From Eriocheir sinensis (taxonomy: Eukaryota > Arthropoda > Malacostraca > Decapoda > Varunidae): DNA of 64,000 nt. A program made the position numbers and the translations under genes. Location: NCBI RefSeq assembly GCF_024679095.1, contig NC_066515.1, forward strand, positions 24,109,387-24,173,386, read 5' to 3'. The notes below the pieces were generated by a model that was not told where the DNA came from, searched no databases, and was given only the letters and a program-made list of their open reading frames with translations. This document shows positions 31,860 to 43,056 of this stretch, one piece after another (position 1 is the first letter of the stretch; every line of letters starts with the position of its first letter).

Positions 31860-32276
31860 GGTTAGGTTAGGTTAGGTAGGTAGCGAGGGCCTTGTCATGT
31901 TCCTAGTAATGGTTAAGTTAGGTTAGGTTAGGTTGCAGGTAGCGAGGGCCATGTCATGTTCCTAGTAATGGTTAGGTTAGGTTAGGTTAGGTAAGGTTGA
32001 AGGTAGCGTGGGCCATGTCATGTTCCTAGTAATGGTTAGGTTAGGTTAGGTTAGGTTAGGTTGCGGGTAGCGAGGGCCATGTCATGTTCCTAGTAATGGT
32101 TAGGTTAGGTTAGTTTAGGTTAGGTTGAAGGCAGCGAGGGCCATGTCATGTTCCTAGTAATGGTTAGGTTAGGTTAGGTTAGGTTAGGTAGAAGGTAGTG
32201 AGGCCATGTCATGTTCCTAGTAATGGTTAAGTTAGGTTAGGTTAGGTTGAAGGCAGCGAGGGCCATGTCATGTTCT
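31860..32276. repeat. TTAGG (arthropod telomere-type) composite array
   Basis: Eight units each combine 3-6 copies of AGGTT (that is, TTAGG) with a conserved 35-bp spacer (TAGCGAGGGCCATGTCATG, TTCCTAGTAATGG). The marker ATGTTCCTAG lies at 31841, 31897, 31956, 32020, 32084, 32148 and 32211, with a degraded last copy at 32270. The commonest spacings are 59 and 64 bp, which differ by exactly one 5-bp TTAGG unit. The G-rich strand is the + strand. Confidence 0.93.
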
Positions 32277-32568
32277 TAAACTCATCAGAACCCGATTAAT
32301 CTCCTTTTTACCCTTTCGAAATAATTGATGCGAGATGAGGAAGCGTCTGAGAAAAGCGACCTTACTGTTTTTCTTTATGCAGGTTCACATTGCTTCTTCG
32401 GGTTATCTTGAGAGGTTCTAATGCTCTTGAGTTGACAGGGGTTCACTTCTTATATAGTGTGACACCTTTTATTGCTTGTTTGACCGATACGTCCATTGTC
32501 CGAGGCTGTTATCAGAATCATGGTCGATTGGCAGCATGCGGGTCGCGTTTGGCCACACAAAGGCGGCT
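32277..32568. other. Mixed spacer between two satellites
   Basis: Unique sequence with a 64-aa frame (32390-32584) of no recognisable type. Confidence 0.45.
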
Positions 32569-33249
32569 GAAAACGTGTGAGTGACGATGTGACTTGAGAC
32601 GGAGACAAGATATTCACTCCACTCTGGCGCTAACCACTTGGACAATGCCTGTTTTTCATCATTTCCATTGTTTTATTATTTACTTTATCATATCTTCGTT
32701 CCCGTAACAATATCATCCACTTTATAATGTTCTTGGGTGAAAACGTGTGAGTGACGATGAGACTTGGAAGGGAGACAAGATATTCACTCCACCTTGGCGT
32801 TAACCACTTGGACAATGCCTGTTTTTCATCCTTTCCATTGTTTTATTATTTACTTTATCATATTTTCCTTCCCGTAACAATATCATCTACTTTATAATGT
32901 TCTTGGGTGAAAACATGTGAGTGACGATGTGACTTGAGACGGAGACAAGATATTCACTCCACCCTGGCGCTAACCACTTGGACAATGCCTGTTTTTCATC
33001 ATTTCCATTGTGTTATTATTTACTTTATCATATCTTCCTTCCCGTAACAATATCATCCACTTTATAATGTTCTTGGGTGGAAAACATGTGAGTGACGATG
33101 AGACTTGGAAGGGAGACAAGATATTCACTCCACCCTGGCGCTAACCACTTGGACAATGCCTGTTTTTCATCCTTTCCATTGTGTTATTATTTACTTCATC
33201 ATATCTTCCTTCCCGTAACAATATCATCCACTGTTAAAATGTTCTTGGT
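32569..33249. repeat. Four-copy 170-bp satellite with alternating monomers
   Basis: Monomers start at 32569, 32739, 32909 and 33080 (GAAAAC(G/A)TGTGAGTGACG) and are 170-171 bp long. Copies 1 and 3 share GATGTGACTTGAGACGGAGAC and CATCATTTCC; copies 2 and 4 share GATGAGACTTGGAAGGGAGAC and CATCCTTTCC. The array is therefore a duplicated dimer. Other sites group 1+2 against 3+4 (AAACGTGTGA vs AAACATGTGA, TTGTTTTATT vs TTGTGTTATT). Confidence 0.93.
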
Positions 33250-33703
33250 TTATTTTCTTTCCTGCATCCACAATATCCTTTTATCGCGTTTTTGCTTTAT
33301 AGTTTATTTCGCTATATATTGTCACGTGATTCTTGAGTGATATGGAAAGTTCGGTGCATAACAGCTATCCTTTTTTTCCATCCTTTAACTTTCCATCCTT
33401 TAATCTTCACTCCCATACTCCTAATGTCCTTATTGTGTTTCCCTATATCTGTACTGTCCTTCTATCCCTGGTTCAAGTGTTCATCCCGTCAGTCTTGCGT
33501 TCCTTCCTCCAGTCCTCTCCTCGTGTCTTCCTTTCTGCTTCCCTTTCCTCCTTACCTACGCACACTCTTCTTCTATCTCTCTTTCATCCTCTTTATTGTT
33601 CCTCTAGTCTCTCATACCTTTGTTCCATTCCTTTCTTCTTTATTCCTTTCTATGTCACTGTCTGCCTGTCTGTCCGTCCGTCTGTCTTTTAGTTTGAGTC
33701 TTT

Positions 33704-33707
<4 letters not shown>
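33250..33707. other. Mixed to pyrimidine-rich spacer
   Basis: T-rich then C/T-rich, with CTGT/CCGT tetranucleotides at about 33660-33686 leading into a CT array. Confidence 0.6.

Positions 33708-33765
<58 letters not shown>
33708..33765. repeat. (CT)28 microsatellite
   Basis: A CT array followed by about 300 bp of CCTTCCC/CTCTCC pyrimidine sequence (33766-34040). Confidence 0.94.
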
Positions 33766-33766
<1 letters not shown>

Positions 33767-34040
33767 TTTCTCTCTCTCTCTTCTCTCTCTCCTCTCTCTC
33801 CTTCCTTTCTCTCTCTTTCCCTCTCCTTCTCTCTCCCTTCCCTACCCTTCCTGTCCTTTCCTTTTCCATCACTTTCCTCCCTTCCATTCCATTCTCTTCC
33901 CACCCACTCTCCTTTCTTTCCCTTCCCTTCCCTGCACTTTACTTCTCTCCCTCCCTCTCCCTCTTCTTTCCCTTCCCTTCTCATCCCTTCCTTCCCTCTC
34001 CCTCTTCCATCCCTTCTCTTTCCTTCCCGTCCACTCCCGC

Positions 34041-34176
34041 CCCTCCCGTCCTGTTGTCACCATCGCTTTGTGCACCAATTAAGAGAATAGGTCGCGTCAC
34101 CTGTCCAGCCCTTTAAGTTTACCTGTCACTCCCGCCGCCACAGGGACGCTTAATGGCATATCGGAATATTCATGGC

Positions 34177-34180
<4 letters not shown>
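34041..34180. other. Short mixed island
   Basis: CACCTGTCC (about 34098) and TTACCTGTC (about 34120) E-box-type words lie 22 bp apart, beside CAATTAAG (about 34075) and TTAATGG (about 34150). Confidence 0.35.
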
Positions 34181-34224
<44 letters not shown>

Positions 34225-34294
34225 ACCACGAAAGGGAGTTGGGAATAAAAACACTTCGCCTTCAGATTCAAGCAGGAAGTAAGGCTTGTAGTGG

Positions 34295-34342
<48 letters not shown>
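34181..34342. repeat. (CA)17 and (GT)20 arrays
   Basis: CA (34181-34214) and GT (34303-34342) face each other across 88 bp and are complementary. Confidence 0.92.
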
Positions 34343-34345
<3 letters not shown>

Positions 34346-34946
34346 GCCATCATAACAACAGCAACAAAACAGCTTATAATATATAATAGTAGTAGTAAAA
34401 ATGATGATAATGATAGCAAATGATAATAAAAAGCAACAATACAACAACAACAACAACAACAACAACAATAATAATAACGTAACAATTGAACCAACGATAA
34501 AATAAAATAATACACAAGAACACCAACACAACAATAAAGGCAATACTAACGTCACAATTGAACGCCTCATAAAATACAATAATAACTATAATCAGCGCCA
34601 CTGTTCTCCTCCGCCATGCCTCTGCTTCTCGCCTCCTGCTGCGCCCTTCCTGCTCACTGAGGTCCGGAATGCCCCGACCTTCTTGTACGGTCTGGAATGT
34701 ACCTTTTTATGCTCTCTTCTATAACCGAGTATCATTTTGCGAGACATTAACATACCGCAAAGGGGGGAGAGGGGGAGGGAGAGAGAAGATGAGAGAGGGA
34801 GAGGGTGGGGAGAGAGAGAGAAAGTGGGGAGAGAGAGAGAGGGAGAGAGAGGGGATGGGAGAGAGAGAGAGTAGTTGGAAATATCGAGAAAATAATGATG
34901 AAAAAGTTAAAAGTAGAAGAAAATGAATTAATAGTGTGGGTAGTTT

Positions 34947-34950
<4 letters not shown>
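34343..34950. other. A-rich and mixed spacer with CAA array
   Basis: An A-rich stretch with a CAACAA array (about 34440-34467), a mixed patch (34585-34760), then GGGAGAGAGA purine sequence (34765-34880). No gene. Confidence 0.55.
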
Positions 34951-34984
<34 letters not shown>

Positions 34985-35179
34985 AAACCACAGCAACGCG
35001 TATATACAAGCAAACAAGGTGACAAAGCAAATAAAACACCAAAACAAACACACACAAACATACAGACACACACACACACACACGCGAACTATATAAAAAA
35101 AAACAGGAACTGAATAAAACAGCGAGCACGTGCAAACAAACACACAAACAAACACACAAACACAGAGTAGAATTAAAAC

Positions 35180-35269
<90 letters not shown>
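34951..35269. repeat. CA arrays (16 and 41 units)
   Basis: CA at 34951-34982 and 35187-35269, with AAACACACAAACA-type intermediate sequence between them. Confidence 0.94.
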
Positions 35270-35271
<2 letters not shown>

Positions 35272-35690
35272 AAACAAACACCCGTAAAGGAAGCCTCGCC
35301 GCAAAAAGAACGGTCGCTGCATTAAACAACAGCTTCAACGAGGGACATAAAAGTCGCAGGTTTTATTCTGTAACATAAATCGCGCCGTCCCTCCATATTA
35401 ACACGCGGCTGGAATTTTTATTGTAGATCTAATTGCATTTTATCTGCATGTGGTTACTGCGTCAGGAGGGAGGCGACGCTGGTGACGGAGTGGCGAGCGG
35501 CGGATCCACGGGGCGCCTGTGGCCATTTTTGGGGGTCCAGGGGCCACGCGGGTCAGGTGGGACGCCCTCACCTGCCTTAGTATTGGCAGTGTCCTAAGGG
35601 GAGGTGGGGAGGAGGGTGGAGAGGGTAGAGGATGTGGGTAAGGTAGAAATGGGGAAGGAAAAGTGGGCAGGGTAAGGGAGTTTGCAAGCA
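35270..35690. other. Mixed island
   Basis: About 330 bp of normal, CpG-containing sequence, then GGGTAGAGG purine-rich DNA. TTACTGCGTCAGGAGG at 35454-35469 also occurs at 50154-50169. No gene is recognised. Confidence 0.45.
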
Positions 35691-36235
35691 AGGAAGGAAG
35701 GAAGGAAGGAAAGGAAAGAGGAAGAGAGGAATGGAAGGATGGGAAGTAGGAAGTGTAAAGAAGCAAGGAAAGAAGGAAAGTAAAGGGAAAGGGAGGAAAA
35801 GGAAGAGGGTAAGATAGGAATGGTAGAAAGGAAGGAAAAGTAGGAAGTGAGAAAGGGGGGAAGGTAGAAGGGAAGGACAGTGAAGGAAAGAGGTAGAGAG
35901 GAGGAAAGAAGGAAGGTTGATAAAGTAGGAATGGGGAAAGAAGGGAGAGTAGGAAGAGAAAGGGAGGAAGTAAGGAAGGAAGATAGGAAGGATAGTGAAG
36001 GAAAGAGGTAGAGAGGAGGAAAAAATGAAGGGTGATGAGGTAGGAATGGGGAAAGAAGGGAGAGTAGGAAGAGAAAGGGAGAACGTAAGGAAGATAGGAA
36101 GGACAGTGAAGGAAAGAGGGAGAAAGGAGGAAAGAAGGTTAAGGGAGAGAAGAAGGAAGGTAGAAGGGAAGGAAAGAAAAAGGGAGGAAAGGGAGGAGGG
36201 AAGAAAGGGAGGGAGGGAAGGAAGGGTTAGGGAGG
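35691..36235. repeat. Purine tandem repeat, period about 111-115 bp, three copies
   Basis: The phrase GGA(C/T)AGTGAAGGAAAGAGG occurs near 35875, 35990 and 36101, with shared GGGGAAAGAAGGGAGAGTAGG blocks between. An AAGG array (35693-35712) opens the domain. Confidence 0.85.
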
Positions 36236-36292
36236 GCAGTTAAGGGCGGTGTTTATGTTTGGGTTGTTTGTTTGTGTTTGTGCGTGCCTGTG

Positions 36293-36294
<2 letters not shown>

Positions 36295-36348
<54 letters not shown>

Positions 36349-36423
36349 GACCCTCCTGAAAAAAACGTTCATGATGTTTTAGTTTTACGTTCATGGTTTT
36401 CCTTTTTATTCTTGGTCGTGTGT

Positions 36424-36471
<48 letters not shown>

Positions 36472-36513
36472 TAAGTGTCAAGGTTTTTATATGTCACTTC
36501 TTGTTAGTGCTGT

Positions 36514-36582
<69 letters not shown>
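36295..36582. repeat. (GT)26, (GT)27 and (CT)33 arrays
   Basis: GT at 36295-36347 and about 36417-36471 (one TATG interruption), CT at 36517-36582. Spacers are about 70 and 45 bp. Confidence 0.94.
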
Positions 36583-36585
<3 letters not shown>

Positions 36586-36799
36586 CATTATCATCTTTAT
36601 TTACGTCGTCTTCGGGAGCTTTTTGGTTCAAGGCGTCGAGTGTTTTTCTTTCTTCTTTTTTTTCAAGCTCAAGGTCTCGTGAATTTTATGTATTGCGTCT
36701 AAAACCGTGGCTGGCTCTTGTAGCGTGAATGTTTTTCAAGTCTGTTTGGCTATCACTTCTTCCACGCGTTTGAAAGGATGGAGGGGAGTGGGAGGAAAG
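36583..36799. other. Mixed spacer
   Basis: T-rich normal sequence turning to GGGAGAG purines near 36780. No gene. Confidence 0.45.
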
Positions 36800-37260
36800 G
36801 ATGGAGAGAGAGGGAGAGAGGGAGAGAAATGGGACGTGGAAGGTATAGAGAAATCAAGGAAGCAAGGAAGAAAGAGTGTGGAAAGGATAGCGAGACTGGT
36901 AAAGAGAAGAGGCAGTTTGGAAGTGACTTAGAGAGTGAAAGATAGAAAGAGGAAAGAGATTGAGAAGGAGAAGGAGTCAATGGAGAAAGCAAGGAATGAA
37001 GGAGGTAACGAAGAGTCTGGAAAGGATAGAGATTGGTAAAGAGAGGAGGTAGCTTGGAAGTGGCTTAAAGAGTGAAAGATAGAAAAAGGAAAAAGTGAGA
37101 AGAGGAATGATTCAATGGAGGAAGCAAGGAAGGAAGGAGGTAACGAAGAGTCTGGAAAGGATAGAGACTGGTAAAGAGAGGAGGTAGCTTGGAAGTGGCT
37201 TAAAGAGTGAAAGATAGAAAGACGAAAGAGAGCGAGAAGGAGAAAGAGTTAATGGAGAAA
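36800..37260. repeat. Three-copy purine repeat, period about 136 bp
   Basis: (G/C)TGGAAAGGATAG(A/C)GA occurs at about 36879, 37017 and 37152, followed each time by CTGGTAAAGAGA(G)GAGG and GTGACTTAGAG/GTGGCTTAAAGAGTGAAAGATAG. Confidence 0.88.
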
Positions 37261-38040
37261 GGTGAAGAGAAGGATGATGATTGTGAAAGCGAATAGATAA
37301 AAAAAAAACGAAAAAAAAGAAGAAAAGCTGATGAATAGAAGGATAGAAAGGAAGGAGAAGAAATAGAAAGGAGAAGGAAGGAGAGGAGAAAAAAAATGAA
37401 AGTAGGAATAGGTTATTAGGATTGTAAAACCGAAGAGATAAAGAACAAAAAAAAAAAGAAAAGCTGATGAATAGAAGGAAAGGAAGGAAGGAAAAGAAAT
37501 AGACGGAGAAGGAAGGAGAGGGGAAGAAAGAAAAAATATATTAGTTGGAATAGCTGATAAGGATTGTAAAACCGAATTGATAAAGAACGAAAAAAAAGAA
37601 AAGCTGATAAATAGAAGGAAAGGAAGGAAGGAAAAGAAATAGAAGGAGAAGGAAGTAGAGAAAAAAGAAAAATAGTAAATATGAAAGTAGGAATAATAAT
37701 AAGGATTGTAAAACCGAAGAGATGAAGAATGAAAAGAAGAAGGATAGTTGATAAATCGTAGGAAAGGAAGAGAGAAGACAGAAGAAATTAAGGATGAAGG
37801 TAGAAATAGATGATGAGGATTGAAAAATTGAATAGATAGATAATGAAAAAGAAGGAGAAAGCGGAAAAATAGAAAATGAAAAATAATAAAAATGAAAACG
37901 AAGGTAAAAATAGATGATGAGGATTTTAAAAAGCGAATAGATAAAAGAAACAAAAAGAAGAAAGACGAATGAAATGAAAAGAAGATAGTTGATAAATAAT
38001 AGGAAACGAAGATAAAAGAAAGACGATAGAAGAAGGAATT
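37261..38040. repeat. Six-copy diverged purine repeat, period 104-145 bp
   Basis: GGATTGTAAAACCGAA-like words occur at about 37419, 37561, 37703, 37817 and 37921, with a weaker one near 37274. Between them lie GCTGAT(G/A)AATAGAAGGA and GGAAGGAAGGAAAAGAAATAG blocks. The minus-strand Phe/Ser frame of 234 codons is this repeat read backwards. Confidence 0.85.
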
Positions 38041-38790
<750 letters not shown>

Positions 38791-39154
38791 ATACACCAGA
38801 ACCCATCTTATCGATAACTGATTGGCGGCTTAGACTAATTATGTAAAGTGTGTAGTATACCGACGATATTTTAGGTGAGTTATTGCCATCGATTAGTGAC
38901 GTTGAGCCGAGTTTATGAACCCTAAATACAGGTTGTGAAGGCCGGGCGATCGTAACATATATTCTGGTTTTCGAAAAGTTTCTCTTATTTTCATTTTATA
39001 TATTTTATGGAATCGATAATGTTAGCTTAAAGGATTTTTTTTTACGCTCTATTTTCGTTTTAATGTTTGTGGGGAACCAATCACACCCCGCCTCTACTTG
39101 TCAGTCCATAAATCTTCACACAAATTACGGGACTGGGGTAGTTTCTTTTTAATC
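38791..39154. other. Mixed island
   Basis: About 330 bp of normal AT-leaning sequence with one CCAATCA (39076-39082). No gene seen. Confidence 0.45.

Positions 39155-39217
<63 letters not shown>
39155..39217. repeat. (CA)31 microsatellite
   Basis: A perfect CA array. Confidence 0.95.
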
Positions 39218-39219
<2 letters not shown>

Positions 39220-39900
39220 ACACAGCTGAAAGAGACATGTCCCCCCACACGCACACATTCTCCACACGTCCCCGGGAGGAGGATGTGAACTGGAAACACT
39301 TAGGAGGAGGAGGAGGAGGAGGAGGAGGAATAAGAACACGAAGAGAGGAGGAGGAGAAGGAAGAACAGGAGGTGGAGGTTACAATAGGAGAAAGGTGATT
39401 AAGAGGAAGAGCAGAAGCAGGTGAGGGAGGAAGAGGAAGAGGAAGAGGAAGAGGGGAGTAAAACTTAAATGCACAGAAGCAGGAAGAGATCAATGAGGAG
39501 GAGGAGGTGGGGAAGGAGTAGCAGAAGAAAGAGGAAGAGGAAGAAGAGTAGGAGGTGGATGAGAAATGAGTAGAAAAGGTATAGGAAAAGGAATAGAAGA
39601 GTAAAAAGAGGAGACTAGGTGGAAGGAAGAAAAAGGAGGGGGGAGGAGATGGAAGCGGGGCAGGAGTGGGAGTAGGAGTAGTGTCATATGAGGAGGTGGA
39701 AGAGGGACACGTAGATGGAGTAGAAGGAGAGTCTTAGTAGGAGGTGGAAGATAAGCAGATGGAGGAGGATTAAAAATGAGTCTTAGGAGCGGATTGAGGA
39801 GGAGCAGATGAAGCAGAAGAGATGCAGGAGGCTGAGGAGAAGGGGAGCAGGCAGCAGGAGGCGAACTAGTAGCAGACACAGTAGAAGGAGCGCCTCGGCC
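39218..39900. other. Purine-rich domain with GGA array
   Basis: GGA array at 39302-39328, GGAAGA hexamers near 39428-39452, GAGGAGGTGG patches. Minus-strand Pro/Leu/Ser frames are compositional. Confidence 0.7.
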
Positions 39901-40120
39901 CATCAGTCAGGCAGCTCAGGCACGCAGGAGGGCACGTCTGCTGCTTGGCTGATGGGGCGCAGCACACAGCACACACACAGCACACGCAGCACCTCTGTTC
40001 CCCTGCACGTGTGGTCGGCGGGCGGCGGTCCTTATAAGAGTCGGTGTTCCGGCAGGCACGTCCACGCTAATGTAGTCATTTTGTCTTTGTTCCGACGCTG
40101 CCGAAGAAGCCGTGTCTTGC
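39901..40120. other. Mixed island with ACACAGC repeats
   Basis: Contains CAGCACACAGCACACACACAGCACACGCAGCA-type sequence (39959-39991) and a CpG-containing patch. No gene. Confidence 0.45.
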
Positions 40121-40560
40121 CTAGAGAGAGAGAGAGAGAGAGAGGGAGGGAGGGAGAGAAGGAGAGCAAAAGAGGGGGAGGGAGAGATGGAGGGCAGGGT
40201 TGTGTGGGGGTTGAGGGAATGAAGGAAAGCAGGCTGGAGAGAAAGGAGGAAGGAAAGAGGAGGAGGGAGAGAGAGGTTGTGTGGTGGTTCGGGGAATGAA
40301 GGAAAGCAGGAGAGAGAGAAAGAGGGAGGGAGAGAAGGGGAGGGAGAGAGGGGTTGTGTGGTGGTTGGGGGAGTGAAGGAAAGCAGAAGAGAGAGGGGGA
40401 GAGTGAGAAAGGGAAGGGAAGGAGGGGTTTTGTGGTGGTTGGGGGAGTGAAGGAGGGAGTAGGAGAGAGAGGGGGAGGGGTTGTGTGGTGTTTGGGGGAG
40501 TGAGGGGAGCAAGAGAGAGAGAGATAGGGGAGGGACTTGTGTAGTTGTTGGGTGAATGGC
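40121..40560. repeat. 77-bp purine minisatellite, about six copies
   Basis: GGTT(G/T)TGTGGTG(G)TT(G/C)GGGGA(A/G)TGA heads lie near 40198, 40275, 40352, 40436 and 40479, with a faded copy at about 40538. Spacings are 77, 77, 84 and 43. A GA array (40121-40143) leads in. Minus-strand frames with repeated Pro-His-Asn/Thr blocks are this repeat. Confidence 0.9.
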
Positions 40561-40840
40561 CGTTTACTCAATCTCTTGCTCTGTAATAGATTTGTGCCTG
40601 GAATATATTTGTCACTCTTAAAAGTCAGCGTGTTATGAGATGACGCGGCACCCCACACACCTCGCCCCTCCTCATAATGCCCTAATAAGCACACCGTATT
40701 CATATATGCAGCCTAGCGTCGCGGCGGGATGCACAGTTCCCTCCCATCCTCCCTTTTTCTCTCTCTCCTCGCCCTCACTCTCACCCCCGCAACCTCTCAT
40801 CTCTTATTTTTGTTTTCTGTCCAAACATTTACAATTTCAG
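40561..40840. other. Mixed spacer, pyrimidine-rich patch
   Basis: Normal sequence to 40735 and then C/T-rich. No gene. Confidence 0.45.
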
Positions 40841-42260
40841 TCGTGTTTTATCTGGAGCGCTATCTGATGGGCTATTTTATGAACAATGTGTGTTTTGCTG
40901 ATAACAGGTTTACACGACGCCGTTCCGCTTATCGCCCCAAGGATCAGATTTGTGTTTCCGCTGCGGCGATTCCCGACTTGCGGCCGAGACCAACACCGAC
41001 GTCCGGGCGTTGCGTGAGGCTCGTCCAGCAGATGTTCCCACCCACTTTTTCCCTCCCCGTGGACGTGAGTTTGTTGTTTTTCCCCCCGGCCCCGCGCGGG
41101 TGTCGGGTGCTCGCGGGAAGGCGTCGGGGAAGTCGCCTGTCGGGGCTGTCGGTTTGCGTCGTAGTCACAGGAGCTAGATTGCAATTATGACTTTTTTGTC
41201 GGTCTCTCTCGTAACCGGTCGAGTCCATGTGAGTGGATAACTTTATCAGAAAGAGTCCGCGGCCACATACGGTCCGCTGCGGATATGGGGGTCGCCTTAT
41301 CCGGCTGGTCCGCTTCGGGTTCGCGGCACAATCGGCGAGATTCGCATCGGACTAACCCGCTGATCACACGGGCCGAGTAACAGCCCGACTTTGCCTCGGC
41401 CTCGGGCTCCAATTTCACAAGTGACCACCCGTGCATCAGACCAATTTCAGGCTCACTCATGTTCACATCAGAGCGACTTTGCCTCTGCTTAAACTCCTCA
41501 AATATTCCATTTAAATGCGGGGCCCCGCCTGTCGCCGCGGCTGACAGGACGGAGCGTTCATTAGTAAAGAGGCGGAACGTGTTATAAACCACCGACATCA
41601 CATGACATCTCACATGACACAACAGCTCCCCGCCCCGCCCCGCCCCGCCCCGCGCCGCCCCTCGTCCCCTTGGACATCACACGTCCCACAATGCTTCGTT
41701 CGCTGCCTGCTGGGCGGGGCGGGGCGGGGAGGGGGTGAGGGGCGCCGCCATGACATCACACATCGCACATCAGAGGATCAAAGGCGAGCCGCGGGTCGCT
41801 GGGACGCTCTTGCAGGCTGCGGCGGGAGCGAGTCTGGTGAGTCTCCGCGCCTCGCAGCCTCCCGGGGTGCCGCGGAAAGGGTACGCCGCTCCTCGCCCTC
41901 ACAAGAGCCCTACAACACTCAGCCTCGCGCCCCCGTTTTCGCCCGTCGGCCGCCACGGGCCAAGAGCCAGAGTCGCCCGCAGCGCCGGTGATCCTTGAGC
42001 CGCGGGTCAAGTCGGCGGCAGCCTCTCGCAGCGCCGTCTTGTTCCTAATTAATACAAGCTTAAGGATGTGTTTGGCATGTCGGCTTTTCAGATAGTAAAG
42101 CCGGTGGAGGTCCCCCCGCCGCCGCCCCGACCCTCGGCCCTGGGCGGGAAGGTGCAAGGCTGGTTTTCGGCTGCCGCGGCCACGCCGTACGTCAAAACAC
42201 AAGTCCGCCCCCCAGCACTAAGAGGCAAGAGTGGCCCGCTCCTCAGCCCGACCGCTAATG
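40841..42260. other. Large CpG-rich, low-repeat island (promoter/first-exon candidate)
   Basis: About 1.4 kb with dense CpG and almost no simple repeats, the longest such stretch in the window. Open frames of 115-148 codons exist on both strands (for example 41185-41622 minus, 41602-41991 plus, 41756-42202 minus), but none has a domain I recognise. High GC alone lengthens frames. GC-boxes lie at 41628-41652 and 41712-41740. If a gene reaches into this window, a promoter or 5' exon is most likely here; this is inference. Confidence 0.4.
41628..41740. promoter_or_regulatory. GC-box inverted repeat (CCCCG)n / (GGGGC)n
   Basis: CCCCG repeated five times (41628-41652) faces GGGCGGGGCGGGGCGGGG (about 41712-41729) across about 60 bp, an exact complementary stretch of 18 bp. 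Both arms contain several Sp1-type GC-boxes. Each G-rich strand could also form a quadruplex. GACATCACA-like words flank both arms (41594, 41673, 41750). Confidence 0.45.
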
Positions 42261-42279
42261 CCCGCTGACACCCGTCCGC

Positions 42280-42490
42280 ACCCCGCACCCATCACCCACG
42301 CCCATCACCTCCTACCCTCACCCATCACCCAGACCCCTCACCTCACCTTCTACCCTCACCCATCACCCAGACCCCTCACCTCACCTCCTACCCCTCACCC
42401 ATCACCCACCCCTCACTTTCTACCCATCACCCATACCCCTCACCTCATCCCCTCACCCCGCCCACCTCCCATCACCCCTCACACCCACAC
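42280..42490. repeat. 38-bp C-rich minisatellite
   Basis: Units built from TACCCTCACCCATCACCC and AGACCCCTCACCTCACC recur with 38-bp spacing (AGACCCC at 42331 and 42369) and degrade on both sides. The minus strand carries many GGG tracts. Confidence 0.85.
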
Positions 42491-42693
42491 CACCCTCACC
42501 ATCTTCCTCCTCCACTCTAGCCACGTCCTTTAGCTGCTCTGCCACCCTTTTTCTCTCCCTCCCTCCCTTCCTCCTCCTCCTCCTCCTCCTCCTCCTCCAG
42601 CCCTGACACGAAGGGGCGGGCGGCTGTCCCGAGCTGTGTTAGTTAATGAGGACGCAGAATGTATGTAAAACACACTCAACACGCACACATCAC

Positions 42694-42695
<2 letters not shown>
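42491..42695. other. Pyrimidine patch, (CTC) array and mixed spacer
   Basis: CTC array at about 42571-42597, then about 100 bp of mixed sequence. Confidence 0.6.
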
Positions 42696-42773
<78 letters not shown>

Positions 42774-43011
42774 ATGCACACACACACACACACAAAGGAA
42801 TATATTTACCTACGTGTACCCCATACGTGCACATACATACATACATACATACATACATACGTGCATACATTCACAGACAAAAGTACCTAGTCTCTCGTCC
42901 ACACACACACACACACACACAGGCACGCACGCACATTTAAAACCACACACACACACATACACTTATGCAAATACAACACTAACGAAGTCACTTACAGCCT
43001 CAGGACCTGTG

Positions 43012-43054
<43 letters not shown>
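42696..43054. repeat. CA, ACAT, CA and GA array cluster
   Basis: (CA)36 at 42696-42768, CA at 42779-42793, (ACAT)7 at about 42832-42860, CA at 42900-42921, GA at 43016-43054. An octamer-containing word CACTTATGCAAAT lies at 42960-42972. Confidence 0.93.

Positions 43055-43056
<2 letters not shown>

Noticed and set aside
31860..32276. True chromosome end (telomere)
   Set aside because: TTAGG runs are only 3-6 units, interrupted by a fixed spacer, with long non-telomeric DNA on both sides.
41185..41622. 145-codon minus-strand frame with normal amino-acid mix
   Set aside because: No recognisable domain, other frames are also open in this GC-rich island, and no splice context could be judged. 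Kept only as part of the island description.
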